Shown here piece after piece: positions 41,496 through 53,286 of a DNA stretch of 64,000 bases. Position 1 is the first letter of the stretch, and the number at the start of each line of letters is the position of its first letter. Origin of the DNA: Lineus longissimus (lineage: Eukaryota; Nemertea; Pilidiophora; Heteronemertea; Lineidae); NCBI RefSeq assembly GCF_910592395.1, contig NC_088317.1:8868001-8932000 (forward strand). Direction: 5' to 3'. Under the pieces are notes generated by a model. That model was not told where the DNA came from. It saw only the letters and a list, made by a program, of their open reading frames with translations, and made no database searches. Position numbers and translations under genes: made by a program.

Positions 41496-42016
41496 CAGAA
41501 CCAACAAGCAAAATAACTCTCCACTTCTCGAACACCATCCTGGATACTTTTGCTGAAATGCCACGATCCTTTTGTGGGCGTCTGGTGGAAGTGACTTTGT
41601 GCAGAGGATGTTTACACATTCCTGACGGAATCCAGCAAAGGCCCAACTTGTAGCGGTGAACTGGGCATATCGTAGTGTCGAGATCTTGGGATTCAACGTC
41701 GAACACTCCTGCTCGAAGCGCAATGAGCTGCCATTCGTACTCAACCACGTCACTGCATGCAATGCCCATGGTGCCAGCTTCAACATGTTCAACATGCCCA
41801 CGCCTGCGCCTGCTGGATGACCGAACTTTTAGGCGGGTCAAATGCGCCTGAATATCTTTCTTGTAATGTTTCAGCCCAACTACACTAGTGTCCTCTGGAT
41901 ATTGGGTATTAAAATGGACCACAATCTACCCCACAGCTTATAGCGGAAAATCCGCATTTTAATGATATCTTTGGTTTTTTGGGCTCAGGCTCGCATGTGT
42001 CAATGATATCAGCCAT
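41496..42016 (-). CDS. uncharacterised Cys/His gene, 5' exon
   Basis: ATG 42016 opens 'MADIIDTCEPEPKKPKIS', with a one-base frameshift near 41930. The following frame has 'EDTSVVGLKHYKKDIQAHLT', 'CSDVVEYEWQLIALRAGVFD' and a Cys/His motif 'ICPVHRYKLGLCWIPSGMCK' followed by HPLH. The donor TTCTG|GTAAGC ends the exon at 41496. The C-P-x-HR...W...C..P.H pattern is a recurring zinc-binding segment in uncharacterised invertebrate proteins. Same strand as 40067-40659; together they may be one gene nested in the SAM-gene intron. The frameshift may mean a pseudogene. Confidence 0.45.
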
Positions 42017-42965
42017 GCTTGCTTGTGTCGTGTGACCACCATGTAGTAAACTTGCATGATGAATTCCATACTGGCCGTGGTGTTGCCCTGAATCACGCAT
42101 TCGTAAAGGCCTGCGGTATGGGGTGGGGTGCCCTGGTACGCAATCACCAGTAGTCCTGAGCACCTGTTGCTGCTTATGTATATTCTTCCCAGATGTTAGG
42201 AGGATTATTTAGACAGGAATAAACCAGAAGAGACCAGAGGGCATCTTCCAAATCCATCTTGGAATGCAGTGCAAAATACAAAAAGCAGCAAACAGGTAGG
42301 TTGTAATCGCGGTGCACCCCCCCCCCCCCCCATAATGTCTAATGAGTAATAGAATCTACCCGGAGGATCTCTTACTGAAAACCTCGAATAAACTTCCCAG
42401 CACTTCCCAATGGTAGTTGATAAAGCTTGGAATCAGTGAAATCATGTAACCAGTGATAAAGCTTGGAATAGTCGGTACTGAACCGTGGAATCACTTTGCA
42501 AGTTCCGCGTGAAATCGGGCGCGTTCCTTCCACGATTTATACCCTACCAACTGCCAATCTCGTCCCAGCTGACTTTATTGATTGCAATTTGCCAGTAGTT
42601 CCAGAATCAACCTTTTGTGGAGGATGACGTCATCATTGAATGCATTGGAAATGTGTTGTTGTCGTTTAAAAATAAACTTATATTCATGACGGGCCGCCAT
42701 TTGCATGTATCTAATTATTGCTCTTCGATGAAAGCGAAAGTAAGCTTTTGTGATTGTTTTGTATTCCATAAACTAAAATAAAACGTTTTTATTAGAAGAA
42801 TCATTTGTAATGCTCTGATAAAGTTCAGTAGATATGACAAACATGCACACGGGAATCACTAAAAAATGTGTCCGCTTAGAACTGGTTACATCACGAAAAT
42901 ATCTTTAGGCCTACATCACTCGATGTGTACATGAATATGTACGAAATCGCTCACAGCGAAGGAAT

Positions 42966-43223
42966 TTATTCACATTTTTCATCTCCAAACCCGGCTAAAA
43001 CCTTCGGTAATAAACCTTCATCTACGTTTCTACGGATAAGTGCCAGCCGGTACTGCATGATGTAGTCAATCTTCTCTGTATCACACTGTATGATCACACA
43101 GCTCCGTAGTTCAATTAGGCCCCGTGCGGTGGCGTAGTAAGCGGAGCGCTGATTGGTCCATATTATGGGTGTGTGGTGGGCGTGTCGTGACGTGCATGCC
43201 TTGGGTCTCACTAGCCAGTGCAA
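42966..43223 (-). CDS. possible terminal exon, unknown
   Basis: The last 39 codons before TAA ('CDTEKIDYIMQYRLALIRRN', then 'DEGLLPKVLAGFGDEKCE') look coding and follow a candidate acceptor GTGATCATACAG at about 43088. The upstream half of the open frame is not convincing. No family recognised. Confidence 0.25.
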   Translation of the reverse strand: MHWLVRPKACTSRHAHHTPIIWTNQRSAYYATARGLIELRSCVIIQCDTEKIDYIMQYRLALIRRNVDEGLLPKVLAGFGDEKCE

Positions 43224-44085
43224 TGGCCGGGCCTACCTGGCTCCACAAATGGCGCGACGTCATTTCATGCATACCCCTGTTCAAGTGGCTGTCGACCTTG
43301 CAGTATATCACTCTCACACATAAACCTATACATTTCTGAATAGCTTGTCGCTTCTAGAATACATCTGGCCAGCTTTCATTGTTATCAAGTAATTCAGTCA
43401 TGAGAACATGGGGGCAGCACAATACATGAGACACCCTGTACATCGATGACAATTTTGAAAATTTCCCCTTGCCGCCTTATAAATTGACGATTAACATGGA
43501 TGGTGAAATAATATTTTTAAAAACTTCTACTTATCACCTTGAGAAAGCCAAATAATAACAATTTTAAATTTTGATACCAAAATAGGGTGTCGTTGCGGCT
43601 TTTCTTTGAGCATTTTGACCGCGAAGTCTTACCTTGAGAACATGTGCACTCGGACAGGAACCAGTTCATGTCAACATCCGATTGAGCTATAAATAGCATG
43701 CGAGGCCTGGTCACTGCGGACGTGCACAGAAGAAGCTGATATTTTCCTCAAATAATCGTCAGAGCTACCTCTTCTCAAAATACCCAGGACACCGACATTT
43801 GAACATGCAGCAATAGCGATATGATAGGCTTATCTGTATCCATGGTAATCGCCTGAGATTGAAGAACCTTTTTTTAAGGGGACCAATGTTGACCTGATCA
43901 CCACTGGCTAGTGAGACCTTGGGAGATCAGTAATGCACACTGGAGGCGAGGTATGACTGAGTTGTTCTTAAATATAGATTATTGAATCGAATATGCGACT
44001 GATTTCTAAACTACCGTCAAATTCCGATCTGATCATGTAAAAATAAGCTCCAAATATTGATTCGTAACCACCTTAGGTTCAAATG
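43224..44085. other. non-coding, nothing recognised
   Basis: No sustained ORF and no repeat partner found by eye within this window. Confidence 0.4.
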
Positions 44086-44923
44086 CGGCTGTTATAAAAC
44101 GCGGATTCCGCGGAAATCCGCGGAATCCGCGCGTACCTGGTTCCGCTGGCCACCGTCAGATGTAGTGGTAGTTAGATGTAATGATAACTGTGTTTCGATC
44201 TATCGCTAGGCCGAGAGCTCCAACATACAATAATCAATGCCAGCCAACTGTAATTATATCATGTGCTAATATGCTTTTTACTACACTGTTCTACAGAGAT
44301 GGCTAGTGTAAATGTATGGTATACATGAAATTTAAAGTAAAAACTTTTCCTCGTTTTTTATGAATATTAGCCATTGGCGCCCTTCTGGAACATTCTTAGA
44401 CTCTCGATGGTAGGTCTAGCTACTCGGACCGAAGATCGCCCAGCGTAGTGTGTGATTCAGTTTACGTTTCATCCGACATGAAATGATAACCAGGCTTATT
44501 TAAATGTCCTTGTCAATTAACCATTCGCATGGTGGTATTTTATTTAATGAATATACCAAAATGCGGTGGGGACTATAGGCAGCAGCAGTGGAGCTAATTT
44601 AGCCATCTTTAGCCATCTTCAGGCGACGATTCATCCTTGGAAAAAAAATTCAAAAACCGTAGTACAATGTATATGTGATTAATAGAATAACAGTCCTGTC
44701 TGTATTTCAGTCCACAGTGTCTGTTTATAGTACTTACCTTCCCTCAAAATAATGTAATAAAATACAGTTATTACGGAACGATTTAGTTCTCTAAATTCGT
44801 GCTGCGTGCAGTGACCGTGCAGAGAGCGTGTGAACGACTACCACTACATCTGACGGTAGCCAGCGGAACCAGGTACGCGCGGATTCCGCGGATTTCCGCG
44901 GAATCCGCGTTTTATAACAGCCG
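44086..44923. mobile_element. CG-rich-ended MULE-like MITE, copy 1 (838 bp)
   Basis: Ends CGGCTGTTATAAAACGCGGA.. with a TIR of about 80 bp that contains an internal palindrome (CGCGGATTCCGCGG / CCGCGGAATCCGCG) and continues through 'tacctggttccgctggc.accgtcagatgtagtggtagt'. A 9-bp TSD GTTCAAATG lies at 44077-44085 and 44924-44932. The interior is non-coding. Confidence 0.9.
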
Positions 44924-45434
44924 GTTCAAATGGCATTATTTCATGTTTTTATGCATTTTTAGGACTGATTCCAAGGTTTATCACTGGTTTCAAGGTTTCA
45001 CTGGTTCCAAGCTTTATCACCTACCCTTCCCAATACCGGATAGCTCCTTTTTTTAAGAAGATAAGCTTTTTTTATATTTTTAATTCATTATTAGATATAT
45101 TAAATAAACTTATACATGGCGAAAGTGTTCAACGATCGTGCATCGCAATCATCAAAACCCTCCTCGCCATCATATCATTACATGCACCATGCATGTGATT
45201 CGATATAATGTATTAATTTTATTGGCTCGCATCTCAAAGCACAGCGGCTCGCAGTACAAATGTATCTTTCTGGGACGTGGTCTGTTGCGTCGCGACACTC
45301 TCCACAGCGCGGCCCGCGCAAAAACAACGTAAGTCGTACTGGCGCAGCGGCGAGTGGTTGGACGTCGGGGCCGAGGCCATCTTCGGGTTGCGTCGTGTAC
45401 TTCGGAGCGTAGCTTGGCAACGGTTCGTTGCGTC

Positions 45435-45593
45435 ATGGATGGCGCTGCAGTGTACAGTGGTTACCTTTGGAACTACGGCGTATGCATGATTCTACTGATC
45501 ATTTGCCCGCTGTGTCAATTCCTTCAACTTTCTCTATTCCATCAAGCTCCACGGTATCACAGGCATCCTCTTATCTACACATTTAGGGATTAG
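45435..45593 (+). CDS. short ORF with one hydrophobic helix
   Basis: ATG 45435 in a good context (GCGTCATGG) opens 52 residues with 'VCMILLIICPLCQFLQLSLF', a likely membrane helix. A GTAAGT donor lies upstream at 45330 in a CpG-rich stretch, so this could be the start of an unknown transcript. Weak evidence only. Confidence 0.2.
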   Translation: MDGAAVYSGYLWNYGVCMILLIICPLCQFLQLSLFHQAPRYHRHPLIYTFRD

Positions 45594-45943
45594 TGGTGGA
45601 AGAGAAGGTTGTACTTGTATCCCTTACTGATATATATGTCCCTTAATTTTCCTGTGAGTTGCCATATTGCTGTATGACACATATTTATCACAAGTAGGAC
45701 AATAAACCTTTTGGTTTCTATTACTCATTATTTAGATTTAAAAGATTAATCAAATTTAACTCACATGTACAGCCGACATAATTCAAACATTTCGATGAGG
45801 CCTACTTCTTCATAGTTCAATGCATGACACTTTATCAAATCCGGAGAGTCAAAGTAATGATGTATGTGTTGCATAGCTATCCCAGGCCCGCCGTTACCAT
45901 TCAAAGTAGGCATATGTGGCGAATATTGATCGCGTCGTATTTA

Positions 45944-46663
45944 CGGCTGTTATAAAACGCGGATTCCGCGGAAATCCTCGGAAAAATCACAGAGCCGCCA
46001 GTAAATACGCCATAATATTTAATGATAATTATATTATACAAATAACAACATAAATCATAAATCGGAGGCAAGAACTACCAGTTATCTGCACATTTCATCG
46101 GTCAGATTTAAATCCTCTGGAGCGCCATTTATGCCATTCATATCGACTCTTCTCTCTTTATTTCTTGGTGTCGGTAAACTTTGCATGTTATCTTCGACAC
46201 CACCGTGGTTCCTTCCCTAACGGAACACATTACGAGGCTGCTTTCAAGTGTGATTGATGCCCAGATTGATGTACGTTACGGTATATGCCTCCTTCAAATA
46301 TAAGTCGATGACGAACTGAATTCTGGTCTACGAATTTTTTTTAGGACAATATCCTTGCAGCTCGAACCTAACCAACCATATGCGACTGCACATTGGTGTC
46401 TATTTAAGCAATCACAAAAACTTACTTCGCGGCCCGTCTAGAGTATAAGTTTATTTCAAACCACAAGGTGCTTGTGATTTACGGCGGATACAGCGCACCA
46501 TATAACGGGGATTCCCAAAGACCTTGTCACCAGGAGTACTTCATGCGCACAACAATGCACACTACTAATATGACAAACTCTCACCTGCGGTTCAGGTAGC
46601 CACCCTGTAGCCAAGTTAGATTTTTCCGCGGATTTCCGCGGAATCCGCGTTTTATAACAGCCG
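45944..46663. mobile_element. CG-rich-ended MULE-like MITE, copy 2 (720 bp)
   Basis: Same first ~37 bp (CGGCTGTTATAAAACGCGGA) and last ~40 bp as 44086-44923, but an unrelated interior. TSD TCGTATTTA (45935-45943) / TCGTATCTA (46664-46672), nine bases with one change. Shared ends and different insides are typical of a non-autonomous MULE family. Confidence 0.88.
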
Positions 46664-46907
46664 TCGTATCTATCACAAGTAGGTCAGTGAACCTTTACCT
46701 TTTGATAGTTAATTCCATCTATCATACCAGGAACTTCAGACATCAGAGTGGAGCCAAACCATTCATATGAAATTTCCAAAGACTGCTCGTGCTCCCACGA
46801 ACACCATTCATAATATTATTAAACTGCATAACAAAGCCATATGTTGTCATAACAAATTTGTTCGATAAAATGTAAAAGGGGGTCCCTCCAAGTGGTAACT
46901 TACGGGC

Positions 46908-47300
46908 GTTCATAGACACGCTAGAGTTTCGCCTGATTTATTTTTCATTTGCTTGTCATTTCAACTTTGTATTTCATTTCAACTTTGTATTTCATTTCAA
47001 CTTTAACACCATATGATTCTTCCTCATACGAAACGAAAGTTATGAGATTCTTCATTGATGTAAGGAAATAACATCTCACTTACCAGACATGTCGACTTTC
47101 TCTTTCTTCATATATATCCATCACAGGGGTATTTACACATTTTAATTGATTCTATGCAGGCGCCATACATAGAATCAATGTATTGCATAATATCTCTGTA
47201 TGAATATATGGTGTGATCCATGTGAAACAGAACACATAGTTTCTTCCTATGTAAGCGCAATACATAGGAACAAAGACGTATTTTCTTTCGCACCATCACA
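46908..47300 (+). repeat. hairpin-bearing dispersed repeat, copy 2
   Basis: Homologue of 8994-9370. Contains 'atttcaactttgt' three times in tandem (46966-47000) and two hairpins: TGATTCTATG-cAGGCGCCAtA-CATAGAATCA at about 47149-47178 and TTCCTATGT..ACATAGGAA at about 47245-47272. Confidence 0.6.
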
Positions 47301-48277
47301 CAACCAAAACTCCCTATAAAGTTCCCTTTATGTTTTTCTAAACCAACCAAAACTCGTCACATGGTTCAACCCAAATATTTAAAATATTTATATCAACTTG
47401 TTCTCAGAGGTGCTAGGTTGATTTTGTTTCAAACCTTTTTTAACCATTTGGTACTATCACTCTACAGTTTCTAGTAAGTGTAAGTAAAAGGATAATGCAT
47501 GCTAGATTATTCGGTTTTGTATTGGAATAAAGGCAACTTTAATGTGTTTTCCCCCATTGATTTTGGCCCTTTTTTCTACAACAATCGTAGATAATCGTAG
47601 ATCGCATTATCATTTTACTAATTACAGGGCGTTTAGTCTTTCTGTGAATAGCTATAATCACATCGAAACAAGAGTTCAAACGATTGGTATCCTGGCCCAG
47701 CTACAGCAAATTCTGATGAAATTGCAACTATTTTGCAGGAACTACTTTCGGCCAGCTCCAGTACAAAGCATAAGCTACGCTGAAAAGCCAGCGTAGCTGA
47801 AAAGTACACCAAAGGCCCCAAATATAAATTTGCACCAGTATACTTGTTAAAAATGTGTTGAATCACCCGAAGAGGGCTGGCTCCATGATGTGCAAAGTTC
47901 AAACTAAAATCAGGACTCACTGGGGCCCCACACCGGAACGAAGACAATGCAAATGTATATGCATGGGTCTTAACTTCCCCTGGAAACCAGGTACATGCTA
48001 TTGAAAAGCCAATAAAACCGCACTAACAGGGTTTGAATGGGGATATAATTTATCAGCGCATATGCTGGCGTTACAGTTTATGGTCCAAACAATTTCCCAG
48101 CATATCTGCGGAGGTGAGAGTGAACTGGTTAACGAGACTGAATGGCAAAACATTCTGCGATGTGGCTACATGAGTAATCATGGAATTTGTGTACCCTTTC
48201 TATTACCGAGACTAACAGTTGTGGTACATCACCAAAATTGTCAGCCTCTGTTTAATGTTTAAAATATAAACTGTGTT
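47301..48277. other. no gene seen
   Basis: Overlapping small ORFs on both strands at 47540-47950, none with coding features. From about 48225 the sequence belongs to the 'ccaaaattgtcagcct' repeat that continues at 51127, i.e. the target in which the next element inserted. Confidence 0.4.
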
Positions 48278-51057
48278 AAGCTCTGTACACACTGACAACA
48301 TTTCGGGTAACATGATGGCAACATTTTGTCCAGGTGCAATGTTATCGAAAATGTTGGCAGTGTGTACAGTTCGGAAACAATCGATAACATGTTGTACAAA
48401 TGTTGCTCAAATGTTGTCGAAATAATACAAAATCAATTTTGTTACCGAGATGCTAATGGTGTTGTCGAGTTTTATCCATCAGAAATAGGCCACAAGTCAC
48501 ATGATCTACCTGAAGCCATGTGATGTAGTCAAAATGGCAGCCTCCAGAAATGAATGGTTATGAGGAGACAAGACCACTAATGAATATTCATAGGTTGGAG
48601 GGTCGAGGCCTATCAATTAGACGAGTGCATGTTTTTAACTCTCAAGTTAATATTTGGAGGGGTATTGAAAAAATATTTGTTGTGGCAAGTCTACAGATAT
48701 AAAGAAATTATTTCATGAAAAAATTTATTTCGAATTTTGCTAATTTGGTAATAGGGGGCGTGTTTTGAGATTTTTCTGCCAGTTGGCTGAATAGAGTGGA
48801 AATATCAATGTCTGTCTAATTTGTCGATTATCAAAACATTTCCGTGGTCAACTACCAGTTTATTTTTCACCATTTACTTGCTCGACTGTCCGGAATATCA
48901 TATCAAAATTTCAGATTCACAACCCCACGCAGTATTTGATGTGTCGCGGTCAAACATTGACAATTTAACTGCTAAAAGGCTTAAAAAATCAATTGTGGTC
49001 TTGTCTCCATTTACACTACATTTTGGGTCAATTTAGTGAACATTTTGAATGTGCTCAGATCACTATAATTCATTTAGAATATTCTATTGCTGATGATTTA
49101 AGGTCAAAACAAGGTAAAATAAAGAGAAAAAAAACTTAATTTGACCAAAATATGAGCCAACCTAGCCCCGGTCTAAGTTCGGTTTCATTTTTACAAGTCT
49201 TGTTGAGTTGCCATTCATTTTGTAATTTCTTTGAAACTATGAGGCCTTGATACTGAAAGTTGTGTCCTAAGCAGGAAGGATATTCCTAAATCACTTCCTA
49301 AATTTTCAGCTCGATAGCTTGCTTATTCTGGCCAGGGCTGGTCTTTGAATTCGGTGCTGTTGGCTGCAAAATCATGACTTTTTGTCGATTTTGTCCTCTT
49401 TCGTCGCTTTTGGCACAGTTGTACCACTCTTGGAAATGTCTCTCATTTCTCCAAAAATGTCCAGATATCACTTTCCTTTGTTGAAAAGTTGTGGGATGTC
49501 ATCTACATTAGTTTGAAAAAATTCTCAAAATTTTAACCCCTGAAATCTACCTTCATTGAGACAAGACCACTAATGAATATTCATAGGTTGGAGGGTCGAG
49601 GCCTATCAATTAGACGAGTGCATGTTTTTTAACTCTCAAGTACATATTTGGAGAGGTATTGAAAACAAATTTGTTGTGGCAAGTCTGCAGATATAAATAA
49701 ATTATTTGATGAAAAAATTAAATTCGAATTTTGCTTATATGGTAATAGGGATTTTGAGATTTTTCTGCCAGTTGGCTGAGTAGAGTGGAAATATTAATGT
49801 CTGTCTAATTTGTCGATTATCAAAAAATTTCCGTGGTCAACTACCATTTTATTTTTCACCATTTACTTTCCCGACTGTCCGGAATATCATTTCAAAATTT
49901 CAGTTTCACAACCCCACACAGTATTTGATGTCGGGTATTTGAAATAACTGGAAATGGCTTGGAAAATCAATGGTGGTCTTTTCTCAATTAGAGACAATAC
50001 CACCAATGCATATTCATATGTTGGAGGGTCCAGGCCTATCAATTAGACAAGTGCATGTTTTTAACTATCAAGTACATATTTGGAGAGGTATTGAAAACAA
50101 ATTTGTTGTGGCAAGTCTGCAGATATAAATAAATTATTTGATGAAAAAATTAAATTCGAATTTTGCTTATATGGTAATAGGGATTTTGAGATTTTTCTGC
50201 CAGTTGGCTGAGTAGAGTGGAAATATTAATGTCTGTCTAATTTGTCGATTATCAAAAAATGTCCGTGGTCAACTACCATTTTATTTTTCACCATTTACTT
50301 TCCCGACTGTCCGGAATATCATTTCAAAATTTCAGTTTCACAACCCCACACAGTATTTGATGGCGGGTATTTGAAATAACTGGAAATGGCTTGGAAAATC
50401 AATGGTGGTCTTTTCTCAATTAGAGACAATACCACCAATGCATATTCATATGTTGGAGGGTCCAGGCCTATCAATTAGACAAGTGCATGTTTTTAACTAT
50501 CAAGTACATATTTGGAGAGGTATTGAAAAAACCTTTTCTGTGGAAGTCTACAGATATAAAGAAATTATTTGATGAACAAATTTTAATTTAGAATTTTGCT
50601 AATTTGGTAATAGGGGGCGTGTTTTGAGATTTTTTCTGCCAATTGGTTGAAAAGAGTGGAAATATTATCAGTGTCTGTCCAATTTTCCGATTATCAAAAA
50701 ATTTCCGTGGTCAACTACCAGTTTATTTTTCACCATTTACTTGCCCGACTGTCCGGAATATCATAACAAAATTTCAGATTCACAACCCCACGCAGTATTT
50801 GATGTGTCAAACATTGACAATTTATTGAAAATTATGGCAGAGCCCCCGACAATACGTCTTCTTCTTTTAGGATCTTCAATTGTTTATGAATTTCCCTCCA
50901 AAATCCTCATTTTCTCATAAACATTCGATAACAAGCTGCCCAACATATTGTTGAACTGTTGTCATGTGTATACAGGGCCCAATTTTTGTTGCCCAGGTGT
51001 GTTGCCGAGATGTTCCCGAAAATGGTACCGAAAATGTTGTCAGTGTGTACAGAGCTT
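48278..51057. mobile_element. TIR element filled with 432-bp tandem repeats
   Basis: Ends AAGCTCTGTACACACTGACA.. (48278) and the complement ..GTCAGTGTGTACAGAGCTT (51057). The left end has a second, internal inverted copy of the terminus near 48345-48375. Between are repeats of a ~432-bp unit. The flanks on both sides belong to one repeat ('caccaaaattgtcagcct.tgtttaa' at 48230 and 51132), which shows insertion into pre-existing DNA. No transposase. Confidence 0.75.
49558..50860 (+). repeat. 432-bp tandem (satellite-like) repeats
   Basis: Units start with GAGACAA at 49558, 49991 and 50423 (periods 433 and 432). A diverged first unit at 48565-49000 is separated by about 550 bp of different sequence. 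Units 2 and 3 are nearly identical, implying recent duplication or gene conversion. Confidence 0.9.
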
Positions 51058-51126
51058 TTTTGTCAATAACTGAACTTGGGCCAAGAGAGGCAGGCATCTT
51101 GGATTCCTTCACCCTTAAAACCTTTA

Positions 51127-51400
51127 TGGTGCAACACCAAAATTGTCAGCCTTTGTTTAACATGAATGGAGTTATGGGCAATAACTTAATTTTGGGGGTC
51201 ACAGTGGTAGCCATCTTGGATTTCCCATGATGCGATTCCTTCACAACCTCATAAATAGTTTTAAATGATTCCTTCACCCCTCAAAACTATGGCTAGACAC
51301 CGAAATTGTCTGCCTTTCTTTAATATCAACTGAGTTATTGCAATTAAAGAATTTGGGGGTCACAGTGGTGGCCATCTTGGATTTCCCATGATGTTCCTGA
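51127..51400 (+). repeat. ~165-bp degenerate tandem repeat
   Basis: Two units with 'caccaaaattgtcagcctttgtttaa', 'tttgggggtcacagtgg.(a/g)gccatcttggatttccc' start near 51127 and 51290. A third, partial unit lies at 48228, on the other side of the TIR element. Confidence 0.7.
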
Positions 51401-51759
51401 TAACCTCATGAATAGTCTAAATGGATTCTTTGACCAAAATAACCTATTGTTAGACACCAAAATATTCATCATACTGTATTTCAAATATGAAGAGGGTCAA
51501 TAATTTCGAATTAGCAGAAACGGCCGTGTTACTGAAACTACCGCCGAAAACCACGGTGATGGTTCAAAAACCAACACCAAGCGTCGACATGTCGCATCCG
51601 GTGAAAACACGGATCAGAATCTACGCCTTCTGGGAGAACGAGACGAAGACCAAATGGACACGCTGGAGGAGGAACGCTCGTCTAGTGAAGGTGAATGAGA
51701 CGGAGATGGGGAGGAATCTGCTGCAGCAGAAGCGGCGGAAAACTATTAGATAGCCGGCG

Positions 51760-52573
51760 TTATGGAGGTGACATTTCTTTATGCGCCTGGAACGTGAATG
51801 GATGGACAGAATCGGAAAATGAGGATGATTGAAAGCTATGCGCAGAAATTGTTCGTAAAATCGACTGCGATATAATCGCAATAGATGAATCACTTTTAAA
51901 GGATTACGCAGAATTATCCGTCCCAGGATATCAGTGGTTTGGGTATAACCGCACACTTCTTAACGCTCGGGCTACGCGGGGATAAGGAGGTGTAGGTCTG
52001 CCTCTAAAGGTTGAGATGGTGGACTCGCACTCTATTCAGATTGTCGAAAAATTGTTCGAAGGAATCCTTTGGTTACGTTTTACGGACGAACTGTCGGATT
52101 TCTCCTTCCTAGTGTGTGGAATATACCTGCCGCCTGAAAGATCCTCTCAGTGGGACACCTCTAAACAGTTCTATGACGCACTCCTCACTCAGTTCTATTA
52201 TCATTGGCAGAATGAAATAACGTTAATATGTGGTGTTTTTAATCGGAGAATCGGTAGAAAATCGGACGAGGAGGACAGTGCTTTACCAAATCAGTGTCCA
52301 CTTGATCTTGAAACAAACACATTCGGCGATCACTTATTGGATTTCCTAAATGATACTAACCTATGCGTTATCAATGGTCGATTCCCACAGAAGGATAATG
52401 TCACGTGTGTCTCGACAAAGGGAAGATCTGTCGTGGATTACAACTTGACAACAAGCCATTGTTTTGACAGAATTAAAAGTTGCGAGGTGACACTGATGAG
52501 TGATAGTATAAATTATCTAGGATTCGCGTCACGGAGGATTCCGGACCACTCGTTCTTAAAAACCGTTATATAG
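51760..52573 (+). pseudogene. LINE APE endonuclease with lost catalytic Asp
   Basis: Motifs in order: 'LCAWNVNGWTE' (Asn), 'CDIIAIDESLL' (Glu), a GGVGLPL turn, 'LICGVFNRRIG' (the GDFN Asp is Val), 'STKGRSVVDYNL' (S-x-VDY) and 'IPDHSFLKT' (SDH-like, here PDH). The D-to-V change and two stops before 52016 inactivate it. The last 185 codons form one open frame. Confidence 0.85.
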
Positions 52574-53286
52574 TCTCGCGAAAGCACTGATGGTATCGAA
52601 GACACGACTCCAACGGACACTGGGAATAAATCATGCTGTTATTTAACAGACCGCCGTTACGTAATTGATGGAGTACCGCTTAACTTTCTTGAGAATCCAA
52701 GGCGCAGAAACGCAATAGTTATAATGTGTGATATGCATATAAATGAACGATCATCACATGCACCGACAGATAACGCCTATGAACAAACTGGCCGAGAACT
52801 GAGAAATGAAATGGATGATAATTTCACATTCAAGGACACTAAAATATACTTCAACGGGTGTAAGAGGCTGATGAAAAAACCGTGGTGGAATGCACAGTTG
52901 CAGAACTTGTGGGCAGTACAGAGACAGAGTAAACGTAAATACTTGAGCTGCCGAGGAAACCGCGGAACGAAACGGACACTGCTACAACAGTAATCAGAAC
53001 ACACCGTGTAATTTTTGAAAGAACGTTTAGACAATAAGAGCGCAAATTCCACATAGACAAAATTAATAGGATCAAATAACTACGAACAGACGACCCGAAG
53101 GTATTTTGGTGTGATATTAGAAACCTAGGTCCGGGTGAAAAAAGTAATGATTCCATTCAAGCAGTGGGCATGCCAGATGGGTCTATATCGCATGATAGAA
53201 GGGACATTCTGACTCAATGGATGGAAATACAAGTACATGTAATAGACACATTTTAACGATATGAATGAGCACACGATCATAATCAT

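Noticed and set aside
2142-42330. Poly-C runs of ~12-17 at about 2142, 2380, 31900, 37505 and 42307
   Set aside because: Simple homopolymers with no shared flanks; they may be inflated by sequencing and were not treated as a signal.
45277-45489. CpG-rich overlapping ORFs at 45.1-45.5 kb as a coding gene
   Set aside because: Several frames on both strands are open only because of high GC. No motif or splice structure except one possible donor. Only the short 45435 ORF is kept, at low confidence.
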